Positions 49,247 through 59,273 of a DNA stretch of 64,000 nt are shown one piece after another. The stretch lies in NCBI GenBank assembly GCA_023381615.1, contig JAMCQL010000060.1, positions 1 to 64,000 on the forward strand. Direction: 5' to 3'. This DNA comes from Bacteroidota bacterium. Lineage in GTDB: Bacteria; Bacteroidota; Ignavibacteria; Kryptoniales; JAKASW01. The position numbers and the translations under genes are program-made. Under the pieces are notes generated by a model, which ran no database searches, was not told the origin of the DNA, and saw nothing but the letters and a program-made list of their open reading frames with translations. Within the stretch, counting starts at the first letter, position 1. Every line of letters starts with the position of its first letter.

Positions 49247-50521
49247 ATGGCTACTTTGTCAGAAGAAAAACAAAACGTTTCGTCCACAGGATCCTTTGGA
49301 CAGATACTGAAAGCTCTTGAAGATAAAGATACGAATGTGATCATGGAGGATCCTCTTGAAAATTATATGGTTCTCAACATGGGTCCACAGCATCCGGCTA
49401 CTCACGGAGTACTTCGTCTGCTCATAAAGTTGGATGGGGAAACGGTGGTTGATTGCCTTCCGGATTTGGGTTACCTCCACCGCGGCTACGAAAAGATTGC
49501 CGAGGCAAGTACTTACTTCGAATTCATTCCGCACACCGACCGGCTCGATTATATTTCCCCGCTTGCCAATAACGTTGCTTATGTGCTTGCTGTCGAAAAA
49601 ATCGCCGGCGTAGAAGCGCCTCCACGCGCACAGTATATCAGAGTCATGGCGGCGGAGCTTGCACGAATCTCTTCGCACCTCATGGCCATCGGATCGATGG
49701 CGTTGGATGTCGGCGCGATAACGGTTTTCCTGTGGGCTTTCCGTGAGCGCGAAAAGCTGTACGATGTTTTTGATTTGTTGACAGGAGTCCGCTTCACAAC
49801 GAGCTATACGAGGATCGGCGGTGTAGCTCAGGACATAACTGATGAGACAAAGCAAGCGATAAAAAAATTCCTCGATGAGTTTCCGAAGAATCTCGATGAG
49901 ATGAAGCGAATGCTGAACCGAAACAGAATTTTTCTCGGCAGGACGGTCGGCATTGGAGTGATTGATGGAAAGACCGCCGTCGAAATCGGTTTCAGCGGTC
50001 CTAACTTGCGTGCGTCCGGGGTCGATTACGATGTTCGCACTTTCTCGCCGTATTTGGTTTACGATCAGCTCTCGTTCGATGTGATAACGGAGAAGAACGG
50101 AGATTGCTTCTCACGTTATATGGTGAGAATGCGTGAGATGGAAGAAAGCGTGAAGCTTGTCCTGCAAGCTCTTGAAAAAATTCCGCAAGGCCCGATCAAA
50201 GTAGATATGCCAAAACAGGTTCTTCCGAAAAAAGAACGCGTTTATACAAAGATGGAAGAACTCATCCATGACTTCGTAATAGTCAACGATGGAGTTCATC
50301 CGCCGGTCGGCGATTGTTATGTCGCGACCGAGGGATCTAAAGGAGAATTAGGATTTTACATCATAAGCGACGGAAGCGGTCAGCCGTGGCGCTTGAAAAT
50401 ACGTTCGCCTTCATTCTGCAATTTGCAGGCGCTTCCGATTTTATTAAAAGGCCAGATGATTTCCGATATCGTTGCAATCATCGGAAGTATTGATCCTATT
50501 ATGGGCGAAGCTGATAAATAA
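49247..50521 (+). CDS. nuoD: NADH-quinone oxidoreductase subunit D
   Basis: NMGPQHPATHGVLRLLIKLDGE, LGYLHRGYEKIAE, IGSIDPIMGEADK. Confidence 0.96.
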   Translation: MATLSEEKQNVSSTGSFGQILKALEDKDTNVIMEDPLENYMVLNMGPQHPATHGVLRLLIKLDGETVVDCLPDLGYLHRGYEKIAEASTYFEFIPHTDRLDYISPLANNVAYVLAVEKIAGVEAPPRAQYIRVMAAELARISSHLMAIGSMALDVGAITVFLWAFREREKLYDVFDLLTGVRFTTSYTRIGGVAQDITDETKQAIKKFLDEFPKNLDEMKRMLNRNRIFLGRTVGIGVIDGKTAVEIGFSGPNLRASGVDYDVRTFSPYLVYDQLSFDVITEKNGDCFSRYMVRMREMEESVKLVLQALEKIPQGPIKVDMPKQVLPKKERVYTKMEELIHDFVIVNDGVHPPVGDCYVATEGSKGELGFYIISDGSGQPWRLKIRSPSFCNLQALPILLKGQMISDIVAIIGSIDPIMGEADK

Positions 50522-50539
50522 AACTTCAGAGAAAGAGTA

Positions 50540-51019
50540 ATGTTCACAGAAGAAAATCTGCGTAAAGTCGAAGAACTCAAAAAGCGTTATCTGAAACCTC
50601 AGGCGGCGCTTCTGCAAGTGTTGTGGATAGCGCAGGAACAATTTGGCTGGATCTCCGAAGAAGTGATGCGCTATGTCGCGGATCTCCTCGGACTTCCGTT
50701 CAATCAAGTTCTTGGAGTGGTAACATTTTACACGATGTACAACAGAGAACCTGTCGGCAAGTACCACGTTCAGGTCTGTGCGAATGTCTCCTGTATGCTC
50801 CTCGGCTCCGACAACATTGTCGAACATCTTGAGAGGAAGTTAGGCGTGAAAATCGGAGAAACGACACCGGATAAAATGTTCACTCTGAGCGAAGTCGAAT
50901 GTTTGGGTTCCTGCGGAACGGCGCCAATGATGCAGGTAAACGACGATTACTACGAAAATCTAACGTCCGAAAAAATTGATCGCTTATTAGAAGAATTTAA
51001 AAAGCAGGCAAATCAATAA
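50540..51019 (+). CDS. nuoE: NADH-quinone oxidoreductase subunit E
   Basis: [31 protein letters not shown] 2Fe-2S ligands. Confidence 0.94.
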   Translation: MFTEENLRKVEELKKRYLKPQAALLQVLWIAQEQFGWISEEVMRYVADLLGLPFNQVLGVVTFYTMYNREPVGKYHVQVCANVSCMLLGSDNIVEHLERKLGVKIGETTPDKMFTLSEVECLGSCGTAPMMQVNDDYYENLTSEKIDRLLEEFKKQANQ

Positions 51020-52371
51020 TGTCTGAAACGACCACGACGACGACGAAATTATTTGCACAAGGCGGTGAAACCGCTTTCCCGAAAATTGTTCTTCCGGAAA
51101 TTCCGAATCTTGATAAGATCGAGGTATACGAAAGCCGCGGAGGTTACGTGCCTCTGAAGAAGGCTCTTGCGATGCCGCCGGACGCGGTCACGGAAGAAGT
51201 GAAGAAATCGAATTTGCGTGGACGCGGCGGTGCCGCTTTCCCGACAGGCTTGAAGTGGACTTTCATGCCGAAGTCCCGCGAAGTCCCGCTTGCGGGATCC
51301 CAAACAGCGGGACAGACGGAGAAGCCAAAGTATCTTGCCGTGAACGCGGATGAAAGCGAGCCCGGCTCGTTCAAGGACCGCCAGATTCTCGAATACAATC
51401 CTCATCAGTTGATCGAAGGAATTTTGATCGCGTCGTATGCAATGGGAGTTAAGACCGCCTACATCTACATACGCGGCGAGTATGTAAAATGGACCAGGCT
51501 TCTTCAGAAAGCGATCGACGAAGCGTATGCCCACGGATATATCGGCGAGAATATCCTAGGTTCGAATTTTTCCACGAACATTTACGTCCATCGCGGAGCA
51601 GGCGCTTATATCTGCGGCGAAGAATCTGCGTTGATGGAGTCGATTGAGGGCAAGCGCGGTTATCCGAGAGTAAAGCCGCCTTTCCCGGCGCAAAACGGTC
51701 TCTGGGGAAATCCGACGACCATCAACAATGTCGAAACTATAACAAACGTTCCGGCGATTTTGTCTAACGGCGGAGAATGGTTTGCAAAGATTGGCGCTCC
51801 GAAGCATCCGGGCACGCTCCTGTTTGGCGTCAGCGGGCACGTGAATAAACCGGGTGTCTACGAACTTCCAAGCGGCACCTTGCTGACAGATATCATTTAC
51901 AATTATGCCGGCGGTGTACCGGGCAACAAAAAAATTAAGATGATCATCCCCGGCGGGAGCTCGATGCCGCCGCTCAGAGGGGATCAGTTGGATGGCGTTC
52001 GCATGGATGCTGAGTCGCTCAAGATCGTCGGCAGCGCGATTGGAACCGGCGGTATAATCGTCATTGATGAAGATACGGATCTGATAAAAGTTCTTTTGCG
52101 AATCACAAAATTCTATTGGCACGAATCGTGCGGACAATGTACTCCTTGCCGCGAAGGCACGGGATGGATGCGCAAAATTTTACAGCGGATGTATGAAGGG
52201 GCAGGTAAGCCTGAAGATCTCGACTTGCTCGTTCGTGTCGCCAATAATATTGAAGGCAACACGGTTTGCGCGCTTGGAGATGCCGCAGCGTGGCCCGTGA
52301 AATTTACGATCCAACGATTCAGAAAAGAGCTCGAAGAAGAAATTCTCCTGCAAGCCAAGAATGCAGCTTAA
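51019..52371 (+). CDS. nuoF: NADH-quinone oxidoreductase subunit F
   Basis: [50 protein letters not shown]. Confidence 0.96.
   Translation: MSETTTTTTKLFAQGGETAFPKIVLPEIPNLDKIEVYESRGGYVPLKKALAMPPDAVTEEVKKSNLRGRGGAAFPTGLKWTFMPKSREVPLAGSQTAGQTEKPKYLAVNADESEPGSFKDRQILEYNPHQLIEGILIASYAMGVKTAYIYIRGEYVKWTRLLQKAIDEAYAHGYIGENILGSNFSTNIYVHRGAGAYICGEESALMESIEGKRGYPRVKPPFPAQNGLWGNPTTINNVETITNVPAILSNGGEWFAKIGAPKHPGTLLFGVSGHVNKPGVYELPSGTLLTDIIYNYAGGVPGNKKIKMIIPGGSSMPPLRGDQLDGVRMDAESLKIVGSAIGTGGIIVIDEDTDLIKVLLRITKFYWHESCGQCTPCREGTGWMRKILQRMYEGAGKPEDLDLLVRVANNIEGNTVCALGDAAAWPVKFTIQRFRKELEEEILLQAKNAA
51274..51318. repeat. 45-nt palindromic insert in frame within nuoF
   Basis: TCCCGCGAAGTCCCGCTTGCGGGATCCCAAACAGCGGGACAGACG: TCCCGC-TT-GCGGGA and GTCCCGC...GCGGGAC; encodes [15 protein letters not shown] between FMPK and [16 protein letters not shown]. 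Confidence 0.75.
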
Positions 52372-52499
52372 TTTCCTTTTATGCCGGTGAAAATTTTGCG
52401 CTGCAGTTTGCGCATTTCATAAAAGTTTGAGTGCAAATTTAAGTAACCTGCAAGTCCGGATAACTCTTTTCGACTCGTTCTCATTAGTAGGGAGCTGGT

Positions 52500-52952
52500 G
52501 TGGATAAACTCTCAGTGAAAATTTTCAGGATTTCCAAAGCATTCGACGATCTTCCGCTTCCGGCTTATATGACCGACGGCTCGGCCGGAATGGATGTTTG
52601 CGCGGCAGTGAGCGAGCCGGTCGTAATTAATCCGATGGCAGCGGCGCTGGTTCCCACAAATTTGAAAATTGAATTGCCTGTGGGAGTTGAGGCGCAGATA
52701 AGACCTCGAAGTGGTCTCGCAATTCGGAACAAGATTTTCCTTTTGAATTCGCCCGGCACGATCGATTCGGATTACCGCGGGGAAATAAAGATCATCATGT
52801 TCAACATCGGAGCGGAACCTTTCGTGATCAATCGCGGCGACAGAATAGCTCAGATGGTCATCTCGGATTATGAGAGAGTAAAATGGGAAGAGTCCAATTC
52901 GCTCGGCGACACGGCGCGCGGTGAAGGCGGATTCGGCTCGACGGGAAAATAA
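52500..52952 (+). CDS. dut: dUTP diphosphatase
   Basis: [64 protein letters not shown]. Confidence 0.96.
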   Translation: MDKLSVKIFRISKAFDDLPLPAYMTDGSAGMDVCAAVSEPVVINPMAAALVPTNLKIELPVGVEAQIRPRSGLAIRNKIFLLNSPGTIDSDYRGEIKIIMFNIGAEPFVINRGDRIAQMVISDYERVKWEESNSLGDTARGEGGFGSTGK

Positions 52953-53746
52953 TGACTGTACTTGCATATCATAAAGTCGACAATAAGTTTGAGCTTGGCT
53001 TGACCAATGTGAAGCCGAAATCTTTTTATCGGCAAGTTTCAGAATTGATGCGATATGGATACGAGATTACTGATTCCGCAGAAGTTGCAGCGGCAACGCC
53101 CCAAAATGTCTGTCTGACTTTCGATGACGGTTACGATTGCTTCTATCGCAACGCTGTTCCTTTCCTGATTTCATTTAGAGTCAAAGCGAGTGTATTTGTA
53201 ATCACCGACTTCATTGGGAAAACGAACAAATGGGATCTCCGGCTGTCATACCAGCCGTTCATTCACATGGATGCAAGTCAGCTTAAAGAAATCTCGAAAC
53301 TTGGTTTTGAAGTCGGGAGCCATTCGCGTTCACATAAAGACTTGACAAGGCTCGATCCGAATTTGGCGAAAAGCGAACTCTCTGACTCCAAGAAATTTCT
53401 TGAGGACCTGCTTGGCAAGGAGGTTAGTTCGATTTCATTTCCGTACGGAAGGCATAACGCAGTCGTTGCCGATTTGGCGCGCGAGGCAGGATATACGAAA
53501 CTGTTCGGGTTAGGATCGGCTGTTCATGACGGAGTCATCGGAAGAATACCGGTTTACAGGATTGACAGCCCGGCTGCTGTGAGACGAAAAGTTTCGATGA
53601 ACAAATTTGAAATTTTCAAAAGTGATTTTGTTCATTCCTTTGCAAATGTTTCTGCGTTAATTTCTGTTCGGCGTGCCGAAAAAATAGTACAAAACGAAAG
53701 AGTGGATGAACATGACGTTGCAGCAAGAAGAGCTGAAATCAGGTGA
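52952..53746 (+). CDS. Polysaccharide deacetylase family protein
   Basis: VCLTFDDGYDCFYRNAVPFL, EVGSHSRSHKDLT, SISFPYGRHN. Confidence 0.9.
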   Translation: MTVLAYHKVDNKFELGLTNVKPKSFYRQVSELMRYGYEITDSAEVAAATPQNVCLTFDDGYDCFYRNAVPFLISFRVKASVFVITDFIGKTNKWDLRLSYQPFIHMDASQLKEISKLGFEVGSHSRSHKDLTRLDPNLAKSELSDSKKFLEDLLGKEVSSISFPYGRHNAVVADLAREAGYTKLFGLGSAVHDGVIGRIPVYRIDSPAAVRRKVSMNKFEIFKSDFVHSFANVSALISVRRAEKIVQNERVDEHDVAARRAEIR

Positions 53747-54965
53747 AAAGCAAGATTCAGAGGTGAACTCGTTAGCCCTCCTGCTAAGAAGACGGGAGTG
53801 GCTAATTTTGATCCTTGCTTTGTTATTGATGATTGTCTTGGGGTACACCGTCCGCCAAGTTTTTGGACCGATTTTTGTCTATGCGATTTTTTTAGTCGCG
53901 ACGTACCCGCTGAGGCGTGAGTCGGTAGTTCGGCATATGATTCTTGTTGCGACACTTGTCTTCGGTTTCTGGTTCTTTATTGAAGTGGCAGGCGCTGTCC
54001 TGCCGTTTGTTGTCGCGTTCGTTGTAAGTTTTATTTTTTCGCCGGTTGTGGAGCTGCTCGCACATAAGAAAATTCCGCGGGCGTTGTCCATTATTGGAAT
54101 TCTTCTCGTTCTCCTGGGTGCTATCGTCACTTTATCTGTCGTGCTGCTTCCTATGGTGTTTCAGCAATTCCAAAATTTCTTGACATCGATTCCCACATTG
54201 ACGACCGAGGTCAGCAATTCACTCAACAGTCTCGTCAACCGGGGATTCCTTGGGTTCACTCCGGAGAATCAGAACTTGCAGCAGGCGGTTATCTCGGAAA
54301 TTTCATCGAGGATCGAAGATGTAACCCGTGCGATTCCAAACGGCATTCTGAATTTCGTGGCGCAATCTGCTTCCGCCTTGACCAAGATGCTGAACCTCGT
54401 GTTGGTGCCGTTCTTGAGTTTTTACATCATGAAAGATTTCGAGCTGATAAAATACAGGGTGAAGATGCTTTTTCCGCGGCGGTACCGCCAACGCGCGTCC
54501 GATATTTACGCAATCATCGATCGCGTTTTGGGAAGCTATTTGCGCGGAGCGCTGACCATCGCCTTTATTAACTCGGTAGTAATTTCTTCTCTTATGTCGA
54601 TCTGGGGTATTAAATATCCGTTGGTGATCGGACTTATCTCCGGTCTGCTGGATATGATTCCGTATTTCGGAATCATTGTCAGTATGTCTGTCGCCGTTCT
54701 GATAGCTCTTTTCGGCGACAATCCAGGTTTTCAGGTGATCATGGTTCTCGTTTCCTTCCTCGGAATGAATTTGACAGAAACAACAATTCTCTATCCTAAG
54801 ATCGTCGGTTCGAAGATCGGAGTTCATCCGGTACTGCTTATTTTAGCTTTGCTGATTTTTGGATACTTCATGGGATTCCTCGGATTATTGATCGCCGTTC
54901 CGACAACCGCGATCATCATCGGACTCAGGAAATATTACGAACAAAATCTCAGACTGTCCCATTGA
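53706..54965 (+). CDS. AI-2E family transporter
   Basis: Multi-TM; AVISEISSRIEDV..., PFLSFYIMKDFELIKYRVKMLFPRRYRQRASDIYAIIDRVLGSYLRGALTIAFINSV. Confidence 0.88.
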   Translation: MNMTLQQEELKSGEKQDSEVNSLALLLRRREWLILILALLLMIVLGYTVRQVFGPIFVYAIFLVATYPLRRESVVRHMILVATLVFGFWFFIEVAGAVLPFVVAFVVSFIFSPVVELLAHKKIPRALSIIGILLVLLGAIVTLSVVLLPMVFQQFQNFLTSIPTLTTEVSNSLNSLVNRGFLGFTPENQNLQQAVISEISSRIEDVTRAIPNGILNFVAQSASALTKMLNLVLVPFLSFYIMKDFELIKYRVKMLFPRRYRQRASDIYAIIDRVLGSYLRGALTIAFINSVVISSLMSIWGIKYPLVIGLISGLLDMIPYFGIIVSMSVAVLIALFGDNPGFQVIMVLVSFLGMNLTETTILYPKIVGSKIGVHPVLLILALLIFGYFMGFLGLLIAVPTTAIIIGLRKYYEQNLRLSH

Positions 54966-55645
54966 GCTCGACGCTTTACATCGTATCGACTCCAATCGGA
55001 AACTACGATGACATCACATTGCGGGCGTTGAACATTTTGAAAGAAGTCGACTTCATAATTTGCGAGGAGTTTAAGATGGGGAACAGGCTTCTTCGTTATT
55101 ATGGATTAGACAAGCCGCTTGAGGCTTTGAATGAGCACAACGAGGCGAGAGACGCTGAGGTAACCGTCGAGCGCATTAAGGACGGTGCAGACGCCGCCAT
55201 AATTTCCGATGCTGGCACTCCTGTATTTGCTGATCCGGGCGCAAAGCTAATTCATCTCGCTTTGAAGAAGGGTGTCAAAGTTGTTCCTGTGCCCGGCGCA
55301 TCTTCAATACTTGCGGCACTTGTAGTCTGTGATTTTGACATTGGTATATTTCATTATGCCGGTTTTTTGCCGCGCAAGAAAGAGGAACGCCTGCAGGCTA
55401 TAAAAAATCTTTCAACACTCGGATGTGTATCAGTCATAATGGAAGCGCCGTATAGATTCAAACCGCTGATCGAAGATTGCCTCGCGACTTTTGGAAAGGA
55501 TCGGCGTGCTGTAGTTGCGGTGGACCTGACAATGCCGAGCGAAAGAATAATCCGCGGGACGTTAGGCGAAATTGATAAAGAATTTAGCGACACACCTTTC
55601 AAAGCAGAATTTGTTCTGATAGTCGATGCTCCAAAGAAAAATTAA
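54962..55645 (+). CDS. rsmI: 16S rRNA (cytidine1402-2'-O)-methyltransferase
   Basis: LYIVSTPIGNYDDITLRALNILKEVDFIICEE, ISDAGTPVFADPGAKLI, VPVPGASSILAAL; TTG start. Confidence 0.93.
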   Translation: MSSTLYIVSTPIGNYDDITLRALNILKEVDFIICEEFKMGNRLLRYYGLDKPLEALNEHNEARDAEVTVERIKDGADAAIISDAGTPVFADPGAKLIHLALKKGVKVVPVPGASSILAALVVCDFDIGIFHYAGFLPRKKEERLQAIKNLSTLGCVSVIMEAPYRFKPLIEDCLATFGKDRRAVVAVDLTMPSERIIRGTLGEIDKEFSDTPFKAEFVLIVDAPKKN

Positions 55646-55946
55646 ATTCTTGCTTCTCCTTGCGTTCTTAATTCCGGCTTGCTCGCAGAAGCCGCCGATT
55701 TCGCAGAAAGAGTTTGTGGAATTTTACGTTCAGCTTCATCTGATCGATGCACAGTATTCGAAGGAACCGATGCTTGAAAAAGCTAAGGTCGATTCTCTGA
55801 TGCGTGCTTTCAATATTGATGACAGTCTTGTTAACTCGGCTTTGTCGTGGTACGGAAAGGAGCCGGAACGCTGGAAAATTTTCTTTGCGGATGTCCAAAA
55901 AAGGTTGGAGCAGATCAGGAAGGAGTACCTGAAACCGAAGCGCTGA
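55626..55946 (+). CDS. DUF4296-like small lipoprotein
   Basis: Lipobox LIPACSQK; FVEFYVQLHLIDAQYSKEP...ALSWYGKEPERW. Confidence 0.65.
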   Translation: MLQRKIKFLLLLAFLIPACSQKPPISQKEFVEFYVQLHLIDAQYSKEPMLEKAKVDSLMRAFNIDDSLVNSALSWYGKEPERWKIFFADVQKRLEQIRKEYLKPKR

Positions 55947-58527
55947 GAAGTTTAGAGACAAGCACAACTTCGGCTAATTCACAATCGCCGGCAGCCTTTC
56001 GAGCGGCAACAACGTCCTTGGTTTTCGCAAGCTCCGATTTGATCAAAGCAAATTTATCTTTTTCGATAAGACTGTGAAGATCGATGTTGAAACCTCGTTC
56101 TTTCAGGTTCTCAAGAATCTCAATCACATTTTGCAGAGACGTAGAGAGCACCGCTGCAATTTCCACGGCGGTCAATTTCTCAAGAAAAAGCTCGTAGACC
56201 TTTCTCTCCATCTCCGACAATCCAACATCTTTCGCCGGCGCGAAGTCCAGACAAACCTGCAGCATTCGTTGGGCAATCGTGTTCGAATTCATCCCGTTTT
56301 GCGGCAGGTAATTCCGGATTTCGTCCTTATCCGCCGGACGTTCATTCGCTACCCTTATCAGATTTTCATCGGAGCAGACGAGGAACGGCGGGACTCGAAG
56401 TTCGCTTGCCAGTATTCGTCTTTCCTCGCGAAGAGCTTTGTAAAGAGCTTTCCTGAAAATAAAAGTTCTCTGCGCGGACTTAGAGAAACCGGTCTTCAAA
56501 TAATTCTCGCCTTCTTCGGTGATCGACACCGTCGGGTAGATCGCCCTGCTTTTGGACAAGTACTTCCGGGAGAGAAGGAAATCAAATGCGGAGTAAACGA
56601 TCTGAACCGGAATTTCCTTGAATGTCCCGGAGAATTTTTGACGCAATTCCACAGGTAGCTTTTTATCGTGACTCGAGTCGAGCAAAATCTTGCAGTATGT
56701 GGTCCTGCCATATTTGCCGTGCATTTCCTTCACAAGCGACAGGATTTTCTGGTGAATTTCCTGGGGGCTTTGGAAATTTTCTTGGTGTGAGCTCTCCTTG
56801 ATGTAAGACTGCCCGAGGGTACAGTTGTCGCAATTGCCGCATCCATTGTCAATTTCTTCCGCGCCGAAGTAGTCGAGTATAAAATTCGACCGGCATGAGG
56901 TCGTCTTCGCGTAATCGACCACTTTGCTTAGACGCTGATGAGCCTTCTCGCGCAATCGCAGGATTTGTTGGAAGTCGATTTGCAGTCTGTCGGCATCTTG
57001 CCGCTTAGTCAGCATTTTGAAACTTATTCCCTCGGAAGGCGGCTTGTATTCCACAATGCCCGAGCGTTGAAGGATCGAGAGAGTGCGGCTCACAGTCGAA
57101 GCAGAGAGGTTGGACTTACGTGCAATTTCTTCAAGCGTCACCGGCTGAGCATTTGAAAAAATGGCTGTGCCGTAAAGTCTCAGCAGAGTTTCAAGTATTG
57201 ATTTCGTGTCGTGCGAAGAAGTGCGCTGTATCGCCCGCTTGAAACTCTCTATGTCGACTTTCGATTGCACGTAGGCGTTTGCGGAAATGCTTGGAATAAA
57301 CTGTATGAATCCGTTTTGTGACAGGATTCGAAAGACGGAATCGACTGTGCGTGTGTTCAGCTTTATGAGCTCCGCGATCTTCTGTGTTGAGACTGTTAGA
57401 TATTCCGGGGCGGTCTGTCCGACCGGTATTGAAAGAGAATCGAAAATGGAATTATAGGCTTTGACGAATTCTTCCCGGTCAGGATAGAGCGTGTTTATGA
57501 AATATTCTTGAACGGACAAATCTCTTTTGTGGAATAACAAGAGGCATTCGGCAAGATTGCCGTCTCTGCCGGCCCTGCCAGCCTCTTGATAATAAGCTTC
57601 GAATGTTCCGGGGATTTCGTAATGAATCACATATCTGACATTCGGCTTGTTGATCCCCATTCCGAAAGCATTCGTAGCAACCATGACGCGGTCGGCATTC
57701 AAGAATGCCATTTGAGAATTCGTTCTTTCGGTTTCACTCAGCCCTGCATGATATCGTAGAGCTTTTATTCCTTTGGAGTTGAGTAAATCATGGATCTCAT
57801 CGACGCTTTTGCGTGTGGCTGCGTAGATAATCCCTGAGCCTTTATGTCTGTTTAAGTATTTTAGTATCGACTCTGTTTTGCTGGTTTCAAATAAAACCTG
57901 TAATGAAAGATTTTCGCGGGAGAAACCTCGTATGTAGACGCGCGGACTTCTCATCTTTAGTTGTGCCACGATATCGTCTTGAACGTCCGGAGTTGCAGTC
58001 GCTGTCAATGCGAGAATTGTCGGCTTCCCGATACTTTCGGCGAAGTCTGAAATACGGGTATAATGCGGGCGGAAATCATGGCCCCATTGGCTGATGCAGT
58101 GCGCTTCATCTATTGCAAGAAGAGAAATTTTTGTGTTCGAAAGAGCTTCGGTGAATCTTTTGCTTTCCAAGCGCTCGGGAGCAACATATAGGAGCTTCAC
58201 TTTTCTTGATTTTACAAGTTGAAGGCGTTCTTGTATTTCGCCCAGTTCGAGCGAACTGTCGAGCTGGGTTGCCACTACGCCGTTTCTATTCACCTGCGCC
58301 ACTTGATCTCTCATCAGACTGATGAGCGGAGTGACGACAATTGTAAGCCCATCGGAAAGAAGGGCAGGGAGTTGGTAACAAATTGATTTTCCGCCGCCGG
58401 TCGGCATTACGGCGAGCGTATCAAATCCGTTCATCACGGAATTAATTATCTCGATCTGTCCCGGACGGAATTCCTTCAATCCGAAAAACTTCTCAAGTGC
58501 CTTCTGCAAACGCTCCGAGGGAATCAT
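55915..58527 (-). CDS. recQ: RecQ-family ATP-dependent DNA helicase
   Basis: MPTGGGKSICYQLPAL, LLAIDEAHCISQWGHDFRPHY, ATNAFGMGINKPNVRYVIHYEIPGTFEAYYQEAGRAGRDG; HRDC-like C-terminus. Confidence 0.95.
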   Translation of the reverse strand: MIPSERLQKALEKFFGLKEFRPGQIEIINSVMNGFDTLAVMPTGGGKSICYQLPALLSDGLTIVVTPLISLMRDQVAQVNRNGVVATQLDSSLELGEIQERLQLVKSRKVKLLYVAPERLESKRFTEALSNTKISLLAIDEAHCISQWGHDFRPHYTRISDFAESIGKPTILALTATATPDVQDDIVAQLKMRSPRVYIRGFSRENLSLQVLFETSKTESILKYLNRHKGSGIIYAATRKSVDEIHDLLNSKGIKALRYHAGLSETERTNSQMAFLNADRVMVATNAFGMGINKPNVRYVIHYEIPGTFEAYYQEAGRAGRDGNLAECLLLFHKRDLSVQEYFINTLYPDREEFVKAYNSIFDSLSIPVGQTAPEYLTVSTQKIAELIKLNTRTVDSVFRILSQNGFIQFIPSISANAYVQSKVDIESFKRAIQRTSSHDTKSILETLLRLYGTAIFSNAQPVTLEEIARKSNLSASTVSRTLSILQRSGIVEYKPPSEGISFKMLTKRQDADRLQIDFQQILRLREKAHQRLSKVVDYAKTTSCRSNFILDYFGAEEIDNGCGNCDNCTLGQSYIKESSHQENFQSPQEIHQKILSLVKEMHGKYGRTTYCKILLDSSHDKKLPVELRQKFSGTFKEIPVQIVYSAFDFLLSRKYLSKSRAIYPTVSITEEGENYLKTGFSKSAQRTFIFRKALYKALREERRILASELRVPPFLVCSDENLIRVANERPADKDEIRNYLPQNGMNSNTIAQRMLQVCLDFAPAKDVGLSEMERKVYELFLEKLTAVEIAAVLSTSLQNVIEILENLKERGFNIDLHSLIEKDKFALIKSELAKTKDVVAARKAAGDCELAEVVLVSKLLSASVSGTPS

Positions 58528-58745
58528 TGATGAAATTTAACTACGGCAGTCTAAATACTGAAGAATTATGAGAGCAGATTGGATTTTAATTTCACTCGGC
58601 TCGCCGCGCATCCTTTCTGAAAGTGCAGTGTATATTGACGGCTTGAACTTTTATGCCTAATTTCTAAGGAGCTTCTGAAGGAATCTCTTGTTTTGCCGGC
58701 AGGTGTGCGGTAATCAAAGCACAAATTTCACAATAGGGAGGAGAT

Positions 58746-59201
58746 ATGTTCTCGACTGTCAGATATTTTATCAAGACCAGTATAGTATTTCTCATCTTCG
58801 GAGTCCTCACGGGCTTTTACATGATGTTCATGCAGGACGTAATGAAAATAGGATACGGGTATAGTCTTATATCGGCGCACACGCATTTGATCTTGGTTGG
58901 GTCAGTTATGATGATGATTATGGGAGTTGCTCTTTGGTTCTTTCCAAGGCCCGAAAAGGACGACTCGAAATATAATCCCGATTTGATAAAAGTGACATAC
59001 TATGTAATGACCATCAGTACGGTTCTGAGATTCATTTCGGAATTTGCGCTTGCTTACGTCGAGTTGTCGGCGCTTCTATACCTCGATGTTGTTGCATCCT
59101 TCGGACAGATAGCAGCCATGCTTCTTTTCTTTTACTCAATCTGGGGACGGGTAAGGCCGATAGGAAGCGCGCTGAGAGAAGCACAGGGAGAGAAATTTTG
59201 A
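58746..59201 (+). CDS. Small heme-copper oxidase subunit I-like membrane protein
   Basis: FLIFGVLTGFYMMFMQDVMKIGYGYSLISAHTHLILVGSVMMMIMGVALWFFPRP, cbb3/NorB-like helices with His. Confidence 0.6.
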   Translation: MFSTVRYFIKTSIVFLIFGVLTGFYMMFMQDVMKIGYGYSLISAHTHLILVGSVMMMIMGVALWFFPRPEKDDSKYNPDLIKVTYYVMTISTVLRFISEFALAYVELSALLYLDVVASFGQIAAMLLFFYSIWGRVRPIGSALREAQGEKF

Positions 59202-59273
59202 ATTCGTCGGAATCCATGATAAACTGATGTATAGTGTTACTTTCGACGCGTCTTCCATCAGGCGTCTTCGGAG

